The notes under the pieces: model-generated
Told to the model about the DNA's origin: nothing
The model's database searches: none
What the model saw: the letters and a program-made list of their open reading frames with translations, nothing else
Shown here: positions 33,591-44,558 of the stretch, one piece after another
How the letters are laid out: every line of letters starts with the position of its first letter
Numbering within the stretch: position 1 is the stretch's first letter
NCBI RefSeq assembly: GCF_905171775.1
Contig: NC_053490.1
Span: 89,707,839 to 89,771,838, forward strand
DNA: 64,000 nucleotides
From: Rana temporaria
Taxonomy: Eukaryota > Chordata > Amphibia > Anura > Ranidae
Reading direction: 5' to 3'
Translations under genes and position numbers: made by a program

Positions 33591-34983
33591 CCGTCATCGA
33601 GATCTCTTCGGTTTTCTAAAATGAGCGAACCTTTTTTCTAGGACTCTTGTGAGGCCCTGGGTGAGAAAATTCGTTTTTCTGGTTCTTCTGGCACTCCAAG
33701 TCCTTGTCTTTGTCCTTTTTTTGTATGCGCTTCCCTTTCTCTTTCTCCGTCCATTCTTTCCCATCCCCTTCCCCTTTCTGTTGCAAATGATACCGCCTGC
33801 CTCCTAGCAACAAAGGACATTTAGCAGCTGGAGGCTCCTGCCACCTAGCATTCTTTGTTGCTAGGGGGCAGGTAGCTCTAATAGAGCGCAAGCTGGCCTG
33901 TATCGGGGCAAGTTTATACCACCGTGAAGGTGAGGGGGCAGTAGGGACCTGGCCATTCCAGCCAAAATGTCAGATCAAGTGGTGTTTATCTTATGTCTAA
34001 AGCCAGTTTAGCAATAATCTACATCAGGAGGAAGAGTGATACAGATGGCAGAGATAACACTCCTAGTTAACTCTACCCCTATCCAGCATGAAGGGTCTAT
34101 CGATCAGGGAAAATTAGCGTGCATCGTATGTCTACAAACTATGGGTGAACTTTTGCCAAGTTCTATACATTTACTTAAATGTACATATACCTTAAATATT
34201 AACCAGGAGGCAATCTATGGGAGAGGTTACATTGTTCTTTTATTTACTGTAACTAAATGGCAAAGTCTATGTTGATAATGTGCGTATATTATGGTGTTTT
34301 ATTTTATTTTCATTTCTGATTTTTTTTTTCTTCTTGCACACCCCAGACGTGTCATATAACTATTAAAGGGTAACTCCTTTCGTGAAAAAATAAAAAAATC
34401 ATTCCGGTCATGTGACCGATGTGATTGGCTGTTGCATGGTCTGAAAGCTCCTGATCTCGAGTATTCATCAGGGGCTTTCCAGTGACTGTGCTGGCACACA
34501 GGGTCTTCACCCTTGAAGGGCCTCTTCCCGACAACCCTGGGCAGTGGTTATGGGTGTATGCGGGCAGGAGGCTTATTGTAAACTGGAAGCCCCCCCCCCC
34601 CCCAGATCCCGGCCTCATTCACATGGGGGGGGATATCTGGGGGCTTCCTTCTTAAATGGGGCTTCCAGGTTCGAGAAGCCCCCTGCCCGCAGACCCCCAC
34701 AGCTGCAGACCATCGACATGCAGCCAAGGTGATTTGGAGTGGGGGGAAACCCCCCCCCTGCCCCAAAGCACCCACCCCCCATGTTAAGGGCATATGGCCT
34801 GGTATGGTTTAGAAGGGGGAGACCGATTGCTCATCCCCCCCCCCCTTCCTGACCTGTCACGCTGTTGTTTTTTTTTTTTTTTTTTTTTTTAATTGTTGCC
34901 TCTGTTTGCTGTTGCTAAGGATGTGACGGCCAGCTTCCTGGCCCGCTCCTTAGCAACCAGCTCAGTGTGTTAAATTGCCGCAT
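33591..34983 (+). other. Intron, mostly unidentified
   Basis: 33805-33880 has a small inverted repeat (CCTAGCAACAAAGGAC with CTTTGTTGCTAGGGGG). C-rich runs lie at about 34590 and 34840 and a T-run at about 34868-34890. No gene. Confidence 0.4.
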
Positions 34984-34987
34984 TTAA

Positions 34988-35344
34988 AGCGGAGTTCCAC
35001 CCAAAAGTGGAACTTCTGCTTATCTGTTTTTGACAGGTACCATTTCCCGCTTCTGGACGCGGCGCCGTCCCTTAGAAGTTTGGTCCTCCTCCTACCCCCG
35101 CCGCTGGGCCAATTAGAAAGCGTAGTGCGCTTCATGCATGGGCAGTAGGGAACCCGCTGTGAAGCCGAAAGGCTTCACTCCTGGGTTCACTTACCAGGAA
35201 TGGCTGCCAACAACCGATCCGGAAATCAGCTGGGGTGCCGTCATTGTGGGAACCCTGGACAGGTAAGTGTCCTAATAGTAAAAGTCAGCATTTGTATTTG
35301 TAGCTGCTGGCTTAATTTTTTTTCTTGGGGGCCGGAACACCTCT
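34988..35344. mobile_element. TTAA-flanked MITE (AGCGGAGTTCCACCC end)
   Basis: TTAA at 34984-34987 and 35345-35348; the right end is GCCGGAACACCTCT. Related to 47052-47527 and to the fragment at 63428. Confidence 0.8.
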
Positions 35345-35577
35345 TTAACTAATGCAGTAATTACCGCAAAAAAAATCTTAATGAATTGAACACTTGTACA
35401 ATTGTTACCACATTCGGTATTTTACCGCATTTTATGAGCCATTATTTAACTTTTAATTGATCCCATAATGGGATTGATTTTACTAAAACCTGAGCGTGCA
35501 AAATCTGGTGCAGCTTTGCAGAGAAACCAGTCAGCCTTCATTTTCTTTTTTTTTCTTTTTTTTTTGTCAAAGCTTAA

Positions 35578-36095
35578 GGGGGTTGTAAAGGTACAATTTC
35601 TTTTATTTTTCCCCCCTAAATAGCTTTGTTTACCTTTTTAGTGCAGTTCTCCTTCACTTACCTCATCTTTCGATTTTGCTTTTAAATGCCCTTATTTCTT
35701 CTGCGAAATCCCCACTTCCTGTTCTTCTGTCTGTAACTCCACACAGTAATGCGAGGCTTTCTCCCTGGTGTGGAGTGTCGTGCTCGCCCCCTCCCTTGGA
35801 CTACAGGAGAGTCAGGACACCCACTAACACGCAGCTCCTTTCTCTATCTGCAACGTAAAGAGCGTCCTGACTCTCCTGTAGTCCAAGGGAGGGGGTGAGC
35901 ACGACACTCCACACCAGGGAGAAAGCCTTGCATTACTGTGTGGAGTTACAGACAGAAGAACAGGAAGGGAGGATTTCTCAGAAGAAATGAGGACATTTAA
36001 AAGCAAAATGGAAGGATGAGGTAAGTGAAGGAGGACTGCACCAAGGTAAAGGAAGCTATTTTTAGGAAAAAAATATTGTACCTTTACAACCCCTT
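35578..36095. mobile_element. TTAA-flanked foldback (GGGGGTTGTAAAGG ends)
   Basis: TTAA at 35574-35577 and 36096-36099; ends GGGGGTTGTAAAGGTAC and GTACCTTTACAACCCCT. Long inverse arms include AGAGTCAGGACACCCACT around the centre and TAATGCGAGGCTTTCTCCC against GGGAGAAAGCCTTGCATTA. A partial copy is at 42349. Confidence 0.9.
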
Positions 36096-36099
36096 TTAA

Positions 36100-36614
36100 G
36101 CTGACCATAGATGGATTGAAGCTTGGCCGATTCAGCAGGGATTTGTATCTGTGAGTGGTCACCCGTTTGTCAGAAGTCAATTGGACAAGCTAGAAATTTG
36201 TTGTTGATCAGCAACTGCAGTGAGTCCCACTGCAAGAATACAATGTCCCAGCAGAGGAAAGTCCTCCATCCACTTCACTTGTGAGGACGGAGGAAACTCA
36301 CAAGTGAAGTGGAGTCACTGAGTCCACTATCTGTGGCCAACTTTAGGTTTGCAGGAGGGTTGCTCACCCCAAACATAGGATCAAACCTCACTAAAGCCTA
36401 TCTTATTTTTTTTGGCCTTTCTCAAGGCCAGTTTTCAAGCTTTTGTTAAACAAATGGGCATTGGTTTTACCAAGGGGTACCTTTACAACCCCTTTCTTCT
36501 AACAAGCTGAAGTTAGAAGCTGATAGGCTACCATGCACAGCTGCACCAGATTTTGCACTCTCTAATTTTAGAGCACACCAGTAGGTCTCTTCTGCATTTA
36601 AAATCTTGTCTGTT

Positions 36615-36649
<35 letters not shown>

Positions 36650-38222
36650 TAAAGTTCCACTTTAACCGTTTCCAGTAGAAAACAAAATGGGCCAACTGTC
36701 ACCCTTTCAATGAACGTTTGAAAGCAAAAAGAAGAAATTAATCCAATTCTACTTCTCATTTTCAAACTTGTTTTAGTCTCTTTTTGACGATACCAACTGA
36801 AAAACACAGGTTAGAAGATTTTTGGGATCCGAGACCTCACTTCTGCTTGTGTGCAGATTTATCGAATGTCGTGCATGTGAAGGGATGGCATTGCAAATTA
36901 CTTTTGAACATCCAGATTTAATTTGCTTTGCATTTGTTGGGTAAATCTAGAGCAAAAATCCGATTTATGTCCAATAGCATTAGTGTTGCATGAGCAGACT
37001 GGACTGGTTGTGACCTTGGGAAAAGAAGGAGATTCCCAGCCAACTGTCATGGAGCGCTATATAGACATAACATCTATAGTGCACTAATCCATCAATGAGT
37101 CAATTGGCTTGTTGTGCATATTCCAGCTTTGTCTGGCAATCTTCATCCATCCATCCATACATACATACATACATTTGACACACTTGCTGCAGCAAACACT
37201 GCCTTGCTACACTTGCAACTTCAGAAAGCTCCGTCACTGGTGCCAACATCTTTGCCAAGTCTTCTTTGAGGTATGGAATCTTCAGTCATATTAATTGGCT
37301 GTGCTTTTTACTCTGGTGTATCTCAGGAGTTCATACTGAACATTTTCAAGAATATTGCAAACAGGCAGGTATGAATCTTTTATTGCAGAGGATATCTTGT
37401 ATATCTCTTCTGCAATAAAACGCCTGCCTGCTCGCACATTTTTTAAAGTAACACCATTTTTTAAAGTCCTTTCATCCTGCGTTTTTATAATATAAATCCG
37501 GTCACTTACTATTTTACAATCCGCCGCCGATCCACATAGATATTCAAAAAAGATAGTTTATAAAACTATATCTACACCGTTGTCATTTTGCTTGTGGGCA
37601 TTGTGAAGCCTACAGGCACTTACTTCCTGGAAGTCTTGGATGGGGAGTGATAATTGGACAGCGCACTGCATCCTGGGAAATGATGACACACATTTCCCAG
37701 GAGCATTAGAGGGAGATGATGTCAGAATCCTAGGTGATTCCAAAGGCAGATTTTGTGGGACCGCATAGCAACAGGCATTTCCAGATAAGTAAAAAAAAAA
37801 TAATTATTTTTTAGTCGTAAGCTACAGTTTAAAGCAAAATTGTTTTTTTGATGGAACCTCCACTTTAAGGCACCCAGTGGGCTAGGCTTGTTATACAAGT
37901 GTTGTGAAATAAGGACATGGGCATATAGTGTCTTATTACTTTACATGCAGTCTCTGTTCTGTACTGAGATGCCGCCTTTTTTGTAGAAATCGTGGTCTGT
38001 TGAACATTGGACTTGCTCCATTACTGTTTACAATGGCCATTTGGATTAACTTGATTGGGGGGAAAAAAGGCCTGCTAATGCATTGGTAATGTAACAAAAG
38101 TGCTTAACTCCGCCCAACCTAAACAAAGCACTACTCAGCACACAAGAGTAAGCAATTGAGGATACTGATTAAAGAAAAACAGGCACCTGGATATACAATA
38201 AGCAGCCGCTTAAAAAGGAAAT
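36100..38222 (+). other. Intron with short repeats
   Basis: 36490-36560 has a family F-type end (CTGCACCAGATTTTGCACTC). A (TA)n tract is at 36617-36647. A solo TTAA-type end (GAACCTCCACTTTAA) is at 37852-37869. The rest looks unique. No gene. Confidence 0.45.
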
Positions 38223-38941
38223 ATTTGCAAGTGACAGTGAACAGAAGAAAAGTATGAATGACAATGGTCAAACAGTTCAGTGTGTTACTGTAGCAGCGCT
38301 ACAAACAGAGTATGTACTCTGAAACAAGTTCTATGGTGACATAGATATCCCAAATAATGGTGCGGGTGGACAGCGACAATAAAAAACTGTGTCTTCATCA
38401 AAATGTGCTTCTTATCACCAGGAATGTTTGTGTTTCACCGCGTGGGGGGATATTAGCCCCTTATGGGGATGCACTCACCAGACCGCAAGTAAAAATCAGC
38501 ATTGGATACATCAGCCTCTGCCACCAGCCTTGCACTCTCCACAACTCTTGCTTAAGTGTGTCTTGCTTGTATACATACAAAGGAATAAACTTCTGATAGT
38601 GTATTATCGTTTAAAAGTTTTATTTAGCAAACCCATAAGTCCCCTTATAATATATGCGTACCCATATATTATAAGGGGACTACTTTGACCCTTTTCCACA
38701 TAAGGGGCTAATATCCCCCCACGCGGTGAAACACAAACATTCCTGGTGATAAGAAGCACATTTTGATGAAGACACAGTTTTTTATTGTCGCTGTCCACCC
38801 GCACCATTATTTGGGATATCTATGTCACCATAGAACTTGTTTCAGAGTACATACTCTGTTTGTAGCGCTGCTACAGTAACACACTGAACTGTTTGACCAT
38901 TGTCATTCATACTTTTCTTCTGTTCACTGTCACTTGCAAAT
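38223..38941. repeat. 243-bp inverted repeat around a 233-bp spacer
   Basis: Arms 38223-38465 and 38699-38941 have equal length and appear identical on inversion throughout (outer ATTTGCAAGTGACAGTG / CACTGTCACTTGCAAAT; inner ATTAGCCCCTTATG / CATAAGGGGCTAAT). The spacer holds another hairpin (CCCCTTATAATATATG with CATATATTATAAGGGG, 38640-38679) and TACTTTGACCCTTTTCCACA, which recurs at 40312-40331. Confidence 0.9.
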
Positions 38942-39197
38942 GCATTAGTAATGCAGGAATTCTTTTCCCGAGCTATGCATTTGTGGGAACAGGCTCTATT
39001 GAAAGCAATATGCAGTCTCTTGTCCAATTGGTTGTGTTGGAAAATTTGGCAAATTGCTCAATGACTTATGTCAACCCCAATGGTGCAATTCTACGGAGGT
39101 TACTGCAGAGGACGGGTCAGTGCACCATAAATGAACAAAATCTCAGATCCATGAACATGTGGTATGCCCTGCAGTAACCTTCACTCATCGTATAGAT

Positions 39198-39602
39198 CAG
39201 TGGTTCTCAAATCCTGTCCTCGGGACCCACTAACAGGCCAGATTTTAAGTATTACCTTGGGGAGATGCAGACTAGAATACTGCAATCACTGAGCAGAAAA
39301 TGATATCACCTGTGATGGATTTTAGTTAACTTGCAAACCTGGCCTGTTAGGACCTGAGGACAGGAGTTGAGAACTAAGGATGCGCTCCGGCATGATCGCA
39401 CACCCCACGTGCAGAGCCCGCCAGGAAGTCGGCACGGTGCTGCGCTAATCGCAGGCAGTGAGACATTCCCTGACCTCTGCAGCCACGCATCGGGACAATG
39501 TCTCACTGCCTGTGATTAGCGCAGCGCAGTGTAGACTTCCTGGCGGGCTCTGCACGTGGGGGGTGCGAACATGCCGGAGCGCATCCTTATTGAGAACCAC
39601 TG
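39198..39602. mobile_element. hAT-like MITE (CAGTGGTTCTCAAAT end) with nested palindrome
   Basis: Ends CAGTGGTTCTCAAATCCTG and ATTGAGAACCACTG; flanks GTATAGAT and GTATATAC agree at 6 of 8. Its right arm is split by a palindrome (about 39379-39591: GATGCGCTCCGGCATG against CATGCCGGAGCGCATC, with GCAGAGCCCGCCAGGAAG in inverse pairs). Confidence 0.85.
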
Positions 39603-39610
39603 GTATATAC

Positions 39611-40215
39611 CAATGAAGGTGTACAGACAGCTGCTGATGGTTGTCAGTCTGTCCAGGACAGGACCATGCAGAGCTCAGATTTTCAACACTGTGTAAGAGT
39701 CCTCTAAGACCTCCTGAGCAACATGGCTCCTTACTTAAAAACCAAAAGTTTTATCTATATATTTTTTTTTTCTCTGTTTTCACCTGGTTATCTGACCAGT
39801 AACACTATGTTGTGTTTATTGGTTTTAGGGGCTGTGTCATGCTGGCAACTTTGTAGTTGAGTACTTGCCATTCTCGTTCTCTCTGATGTTATCTAGTGAA
39901 TTATAACAAACTACAAAGTTTCTGTGTAGCTTGTCTAGGCAGTACTTATCTCTGGCATGTCATTACAATCAGCAGCTGCATTGGATAAGTCAATCCCCTC
40001 TCTACACCACTGTAGGGGATGAGAACACTGATATTGTCACCAAAAAAAATTGCATTTTGCATGGATTTCACATTTTTCAATACAGACCTGTACATTTTTT
40101 TTTTTTTTTACGCTTAAAGTGGTTCTAAAGCCTTAAGGTGTATAAAAGGGACGAAAAGAGTAAAAAAAATGGTGGACTTTGTGGGGCATAACATGAGGCA
40201 GTACATTTTATAAAT

Positions 40216-40219
<4 letters not shown>
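39611..40219 (+). other. Unique-looking intron
   Basis: No gene. A TTAA-type end (AGTGGTTCTAAAGCC) is at about 40119. Confidence 0.4.

Positions 40220-40221
<2 letters not shown>

Positions 40222-40312
<91 letters not shown>
40222..40312. repeat. (TA)n microsatellite
   Basis: About 90 bp of pure TA/AT. Confidence 0.95.
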
Positions 40313-40313
<1 letters not shown>

Positions 40314-40331
40314 TTTGACCCTTTTCCACAA

Positions 40332-40723
40332 TAAAAACCGTTTGTAAAAAAAAAAAAACATGCAGTAACAAACGCCTTTTACTTGACAAGGTCAACAGAT
40401 GCCCAATAGAGCAAAATGTGGAGGCATGGATCCTTTCAAGAAAAGATATGGGTCCGTGAATCGCACAGAAAAACTATATCTATTTTATAGATCAGGTTCA
40501 TGGTCTCCTCAATGCTAGCTTGTTAATGTGTTTCGCAACATTAATTGTTTCCTCAGGACATACTGGGTAGGCGCTGCTTGGCCTTGAAAACCAGGTATGG
40601 CGTGACAACACAAAACAGACTGGGATCCAATTCAATCCATCCACAAATCAAATTAAAAATATTAACGGCATTAAATTCTCCTATGATGCACCCTGAACAG
40701 GGGGAAGGAAAGAGAAATCCAAC
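40332..40723 (+). other. Intron without recognised gene
   Basis: Nothing identified. Confidence 0.4.
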
Positions 40724-40731
40724 CTCTAGAG

Positions 40732-40816
40732 CAACGATGGCAAACCTTGGCACCCCAGATGCATCATGGGAAATGTATTTCCAAAACATCTGGGGTGCCA
40801 AGGTTCGCCATCCCTG
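40732..40816. mobile_element. 85-bp hAT-like MITE with perfect 8-bp duplication
   Basis: CTCTAGAG at 40724-40731 and 40817-40824. Arms CGATGGCAAACCTTGGCACC and CCAAGGTTCGCCATCC; a shorter relative of 27625-27760, also bearing GCATCATGGGAAATG. Confidence 0.9.
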
Positions 40817-41075
40817 CTCTAGAGTGACCAAGTAGACCAATGATCGTGAAATAAGGTAGGTGATCTACCTTATAAACCCGGTGCCAAGGGTAGATAAATC
40901 CAAATAGACGAGTTTACTTGTAGTTATCCTGAATGGTCTTAACATCTCTCAAGCCAAAAACCAACTCCCTCACATTTCAAACCAAAATGTCCAATCAATC
41001 GGGAGAAGCCATCCAGTGCTGTATGCCGTTTCTTCAGTGCGCATGCGCGGGTGACCTCACAGACTGCACCTAAAG

Positions 41076-41197
41076 CAGGCGTCTCAAACTGGCAGCCCTC
41101 CAGTTGTTGCAAAACTACAAGTCCCATGATGCATTGCAAGGCTGACCGTTACTAGCATGACTCCCACAGGCAGTGGGGCACCAGTTTGAGACCCCTG
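41076..41197. mobile_element. 122-bp hAT-like MITE (CAGGCGTCTCAAACTGG)
   Basis: Ends CAGGCGTCTCAAACTGGC and CCAGTTTGAGACCCCTG; flanks ACCTAAAG and ATCTAAAG differ at one base. It contains AACTACAAGTCCCATGATGC. Confidence 0.9.
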
Positions 41198-41205
41198 ATC
41201 TAAAG

Positions 41206-42344
41206 TATACATCTCCAAAACTGCATGTTTAGGTGATTTTTACAGTACCCTTATTATAGGATTACCTATAGGTAAATATTGTGCATGGGAGTTTATTCCC
41301 ACTTTAGGTGAGATTAATGTTTTTGTTTTGGATGAGCATTTCAAGGAGATCCACTTGATGTAAACAATGCCTTGCGAATACTGTAAAAAATGCAAGGCGT
41401 TGTTTGCATGGCACCCATGCTAAGTGAGAAACCCTAAGTGGTTACTATGCAGCAGAACTGCCCCTTGGCACAGGACCCGGAAGACAGCAACAATCCCTAT
41501 GTTATCAGCAGGTGGCCCATGCATTGTGGGCACCACCCCCCCCCCCCTTCCCAAACACCTCTGCAGTCCTCCCTATCCATGTGCCTGGCCCCTTTCAAGA
41601 CACCAGGCACATGAATTCCTATGGCGAAGGGTTGTTTTTTTATGCACCTGATTAGAGCCAAAGGCTCTAATTGGTTTCAAAATAGTATGGACTCTCTCTA
41701 CCCCCCGAGCCCACCCAATTGTGTGACCATAGCAAATGAGTTTTCGCTATTTTCACACTACCATTACCCCCCACCAATCAGGAGGCAGGTCAGTGAGATT
41801 GGTTTCTCGATTGGCCAAAGCGCCAGGCGATCCTGTTGGATGCCTACCGCTGTGGAAGAGAAGACATGCTGGAGCCAGACCCGCCACTGCTGCTGCCCAG
41901 AGGACACAGGAGGAGAGGAGTGAACGGCAGGAGGGGACACAGCCCGCTGCATAGTAAGTAGCAGACCTTCGGGGCCCCCTGGTGCGGGGGTGCATCAGTG
42001 CTGCGCTGCCCGGAGGGAGGGAAGTGCTGGTTGTTTATCACCCCTCCCAGAAGGAAAGCCCACTAGCCTCCACGGGTTTGCAGCAACTACTACAGTGATC
42101 CACTTCCCCAGTAATTCCATAGGTATTGAACATGCATACATACCAAATGTAACTATGCAGTAAAATCTATACTTTTTAGGGTGTAGTCACTATAGCTGCT
42201 ACAACACAGCGGCTGGTGTGCAATGCGTTGAGGCAGGATAACTGCAGTGTCAATGCGCCGATCACAGCGCATCACTTTTTTCCCCTCACAATGAAATAGG
42301 ATAGTGACATTGAGGTTACCACATGATCTGATAGTGACTTTTCA
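41206..42344 (+). other. Intron without recognised gene
   Basis: GC-rich part 41800-42060 with short open frames on both strands but no motif or splice pattern I can support. Confidence 0.4.
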
Positions 42345-42348
42345 TTAA

Positions 42349-42645
42349 AGGGGTTGTAAAGCTAAAAAAATAAAATTCTAAATAGCTTCCTTTACCTTAG
42401 TGCAGTCCTCCTTCACTTACTGCATCCTTTGATTTTGCTTTTTAAATGTCCTTATTTCTTCTGAGAAATACTCACTTGTCACCTGTTCTTTCTGTAACTC
42501 CACACAGTAATGCGAGGCTTTCTCCCTGGTGTGGAGTGTCGTGCTCGCCCCCTCCCTTGGACAACAGGAGAGTCAGGACGCGACCTACGTTGCAGATGGA
42601 GAAAGGAGCTGTGTGTTAGTGGGCGTCCTGACTCTCCTGTTGCAA
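42349..42645. mobile_element. Truncated copy of the 35578 foldback
   Basis: TTAA at 42345-42348, then AGGGGTTGTAAAGCTA. Matches one arm of 35578-36095 (TAATGCGAGGCTTTCTCCC, GGAGAGTCAGGACGC). It stops near 42645 without a right end. Confidence 0.8.
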
Positions 42646-43177
42646 ATTTGAAAATGGCACATTAATTAATAAGTACATTAAACAATGAATAATGTATTTC
42701 TGTTTAATTTAACATTCATTAATTCTGAGGTGCGTGCGTGCGTGTGTTTTTATGCACATATTCTAAATCTCTGGCAGGGGGAAAAGTTTACATTTTGATA
42801 ATGCTCATTTTCCTTGTAGCCAGACTCTCCCTTGAGTTGACATTTGGTGAGTTAACAGCTGACGTTGGTGTGCAGCTCTGTGAAAGGTACAAGGTTCACA
42901 TGCAAACACGGCAAGCAAACAGTATAGTGCAATTCGGTGGAGAATCTCTGTTTTTGTTGTGTAAAGCATGTCGGCCCATTAGCCTGCATTTAATGCTCAC
43001 TGGTCGAGATGCCGACAGTTGGCTGTCTTTTGTTTCAGTGTGTGTGTGGGACCCCCTTACCCGTTACAGAGAAAGAGGTAGGAAAAAAAATGGCTTTTGT
43101 AAAATGTTTTTTTTTTTATGTTAGCATTTGCTTTGTGTAGTTTGTTTGTTTTTAGGACATAGATCAATGCAAGATCA
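42646..43177 (+). other. Unique-looking intron
   Basis: No gene or clear repeat. Confidence 0.4.
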
Positions 43178-43181
43178 TTAA

Positions 43182-43623
43182 AGTGGTTGTAAACCCACTA
43201 TTTGGACTTTTACCTACAGGTAAGCCTACAACATGGCTTACCTGTAGGTAAGGATAATATCTCCTAAACCTGCACGGTTTAGGAGATATTACCCCCGCAA
43301 TGCGGGCGGCGCATGCGCAGGGGGGAATCCACGGCTGAAGGACCGGCATCGCCGGACCCTGCCGATTTTAAATCTCCCGCGCGCACGCGCGGGAGTGACG
43401 TCATCGCCGCTCCAGCCAATCACAGCGCTGGAGCGGCGATACCCGGAAGACACGCCGGAGCAAGATGACATCCTGCTCGGCGTGGACCAGGTAAGGGGTA
43501 CACACCTCGTTCCGAGGTAAGTATTTCATAATAGGCTAGTATGCGGTGCATACTAGCCTATTATGCCTTTTGCATTGCAGGTTTGGGGGAAAAAAAAAAA
43601 AGTTTATGCGCTTTACAACCGCT
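43182..43623. mobile_element. TTAA-flanked MITE (AGTGGTTGTAAACCC ends)
   Basis: TTAA at 43178-43181 and 43624-43627; right end CTTTACAACCGCT. It shares ACCTACAGGTAAGCC and GGAAGACACGCCG with 22704-23119 and has the inverted pair ACCTACAGGTAAGCC / GGCTTACCTGTAGGT. Confidence 0.85.
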
Positions 43624-43729
43624 TTAAAGAGGTTGTTTTCCACTGGGCTCCTATCCTAGTATTGCCATTGTTAATGTAGACACAGATGTAGAGTGATGAG
43701 TACATATATGTTAAGACATATGACGGAAT

Positions 43730-44254
43730 GGGGTTGATTTACTACAGGCAAATAGACTGTGCACTCTTCGAGCCGGTTCACACTGGGGCGGCACGACTTC
43801 GGGGGCGACTCGGCAAGGCGTCCTGAAGACGACTTCAGAGGCGATTAGCAAAATGACTTCTGTATAGAAGTCAATGCAAGTCGCCCCCAAAGTCGTACAA
43901 GAACCTTTTTCTGGTGTCGCTCCTATTAGAACGGTTCTATTAAATAGAATGGGACGCACTTTGTCAGGCAGCTGAGTCGCCTGACGAGTCGCCCCAGTGT
44001 GAACCCGGCTTTTAAGGTAAAGCTGCCCCAGAGCTTAGTAAATTATTAGTAAATAGTAAATCAGTAAACTAGTAAATCACTTTACAAAGAACACCCAATC
44101 GCATGCAAGGAAAATTAAAAACAAAAAAAATGAATTTTTGCTTGTACGTGATTGGATGATAGAAGTCAGCAGAGATCGCCTTCATTTACTAAGCTCTGGA
44201 GCACCTGCACTTGCAAAAGTGCACAGTCTATTTGCTATTAGTAAATCAACTCCA
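43730..44254. mobile_element. Family F MITE, copy 2, with nested GC-rich MITE
   Basis: Ends GGGTTGATTTACTACAGGC and GCTATTAGTAAATCAACTCC. A second element (about 43770-44012, AGCCGGTTCACACTGGGGC to GCCCCAGTGTGAACCCGGCT) sits inside the left arm. Confidence 0.8.
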
Positions 44255-44550
44255 ATGTTTTTGATGGTCACATTTGAGACCTTGAGACTGATTGGCCTGC
44301 ATAATTTGGGGGTACGACATGATCTGACTTTTCAGAGGGGGTCCCAGTACCGAAAATCCAGATTAGGAATTGGAATTTTGGTAAAGTGTAGGTTCTCCTT
44401 GTGTGCATAACCAGGGCAATTTTATTTTCTTCTGTAGCGTGCCTTTAATTTATAAGGTACTGGAAGCCCAACACTGACTGACAACCTTGACTACCAAATA
44501 GTGTCATGGTCCATTGACAACATTTGACTCCAAGCTTCTTTTCTCCCACC
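44255..44550 (+). other. Intron without recognised feature
   Basis: Nothing identified. Confidence 0.4.
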
Positions 44551-44558
44551 ATGTACAT

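Noticed and set aside
41424..42041. Overlapping GC-rich frames on both strands
   Set aside because: No protein motif, no acceptor/donor pair in phase, and no similarity that I recognise.
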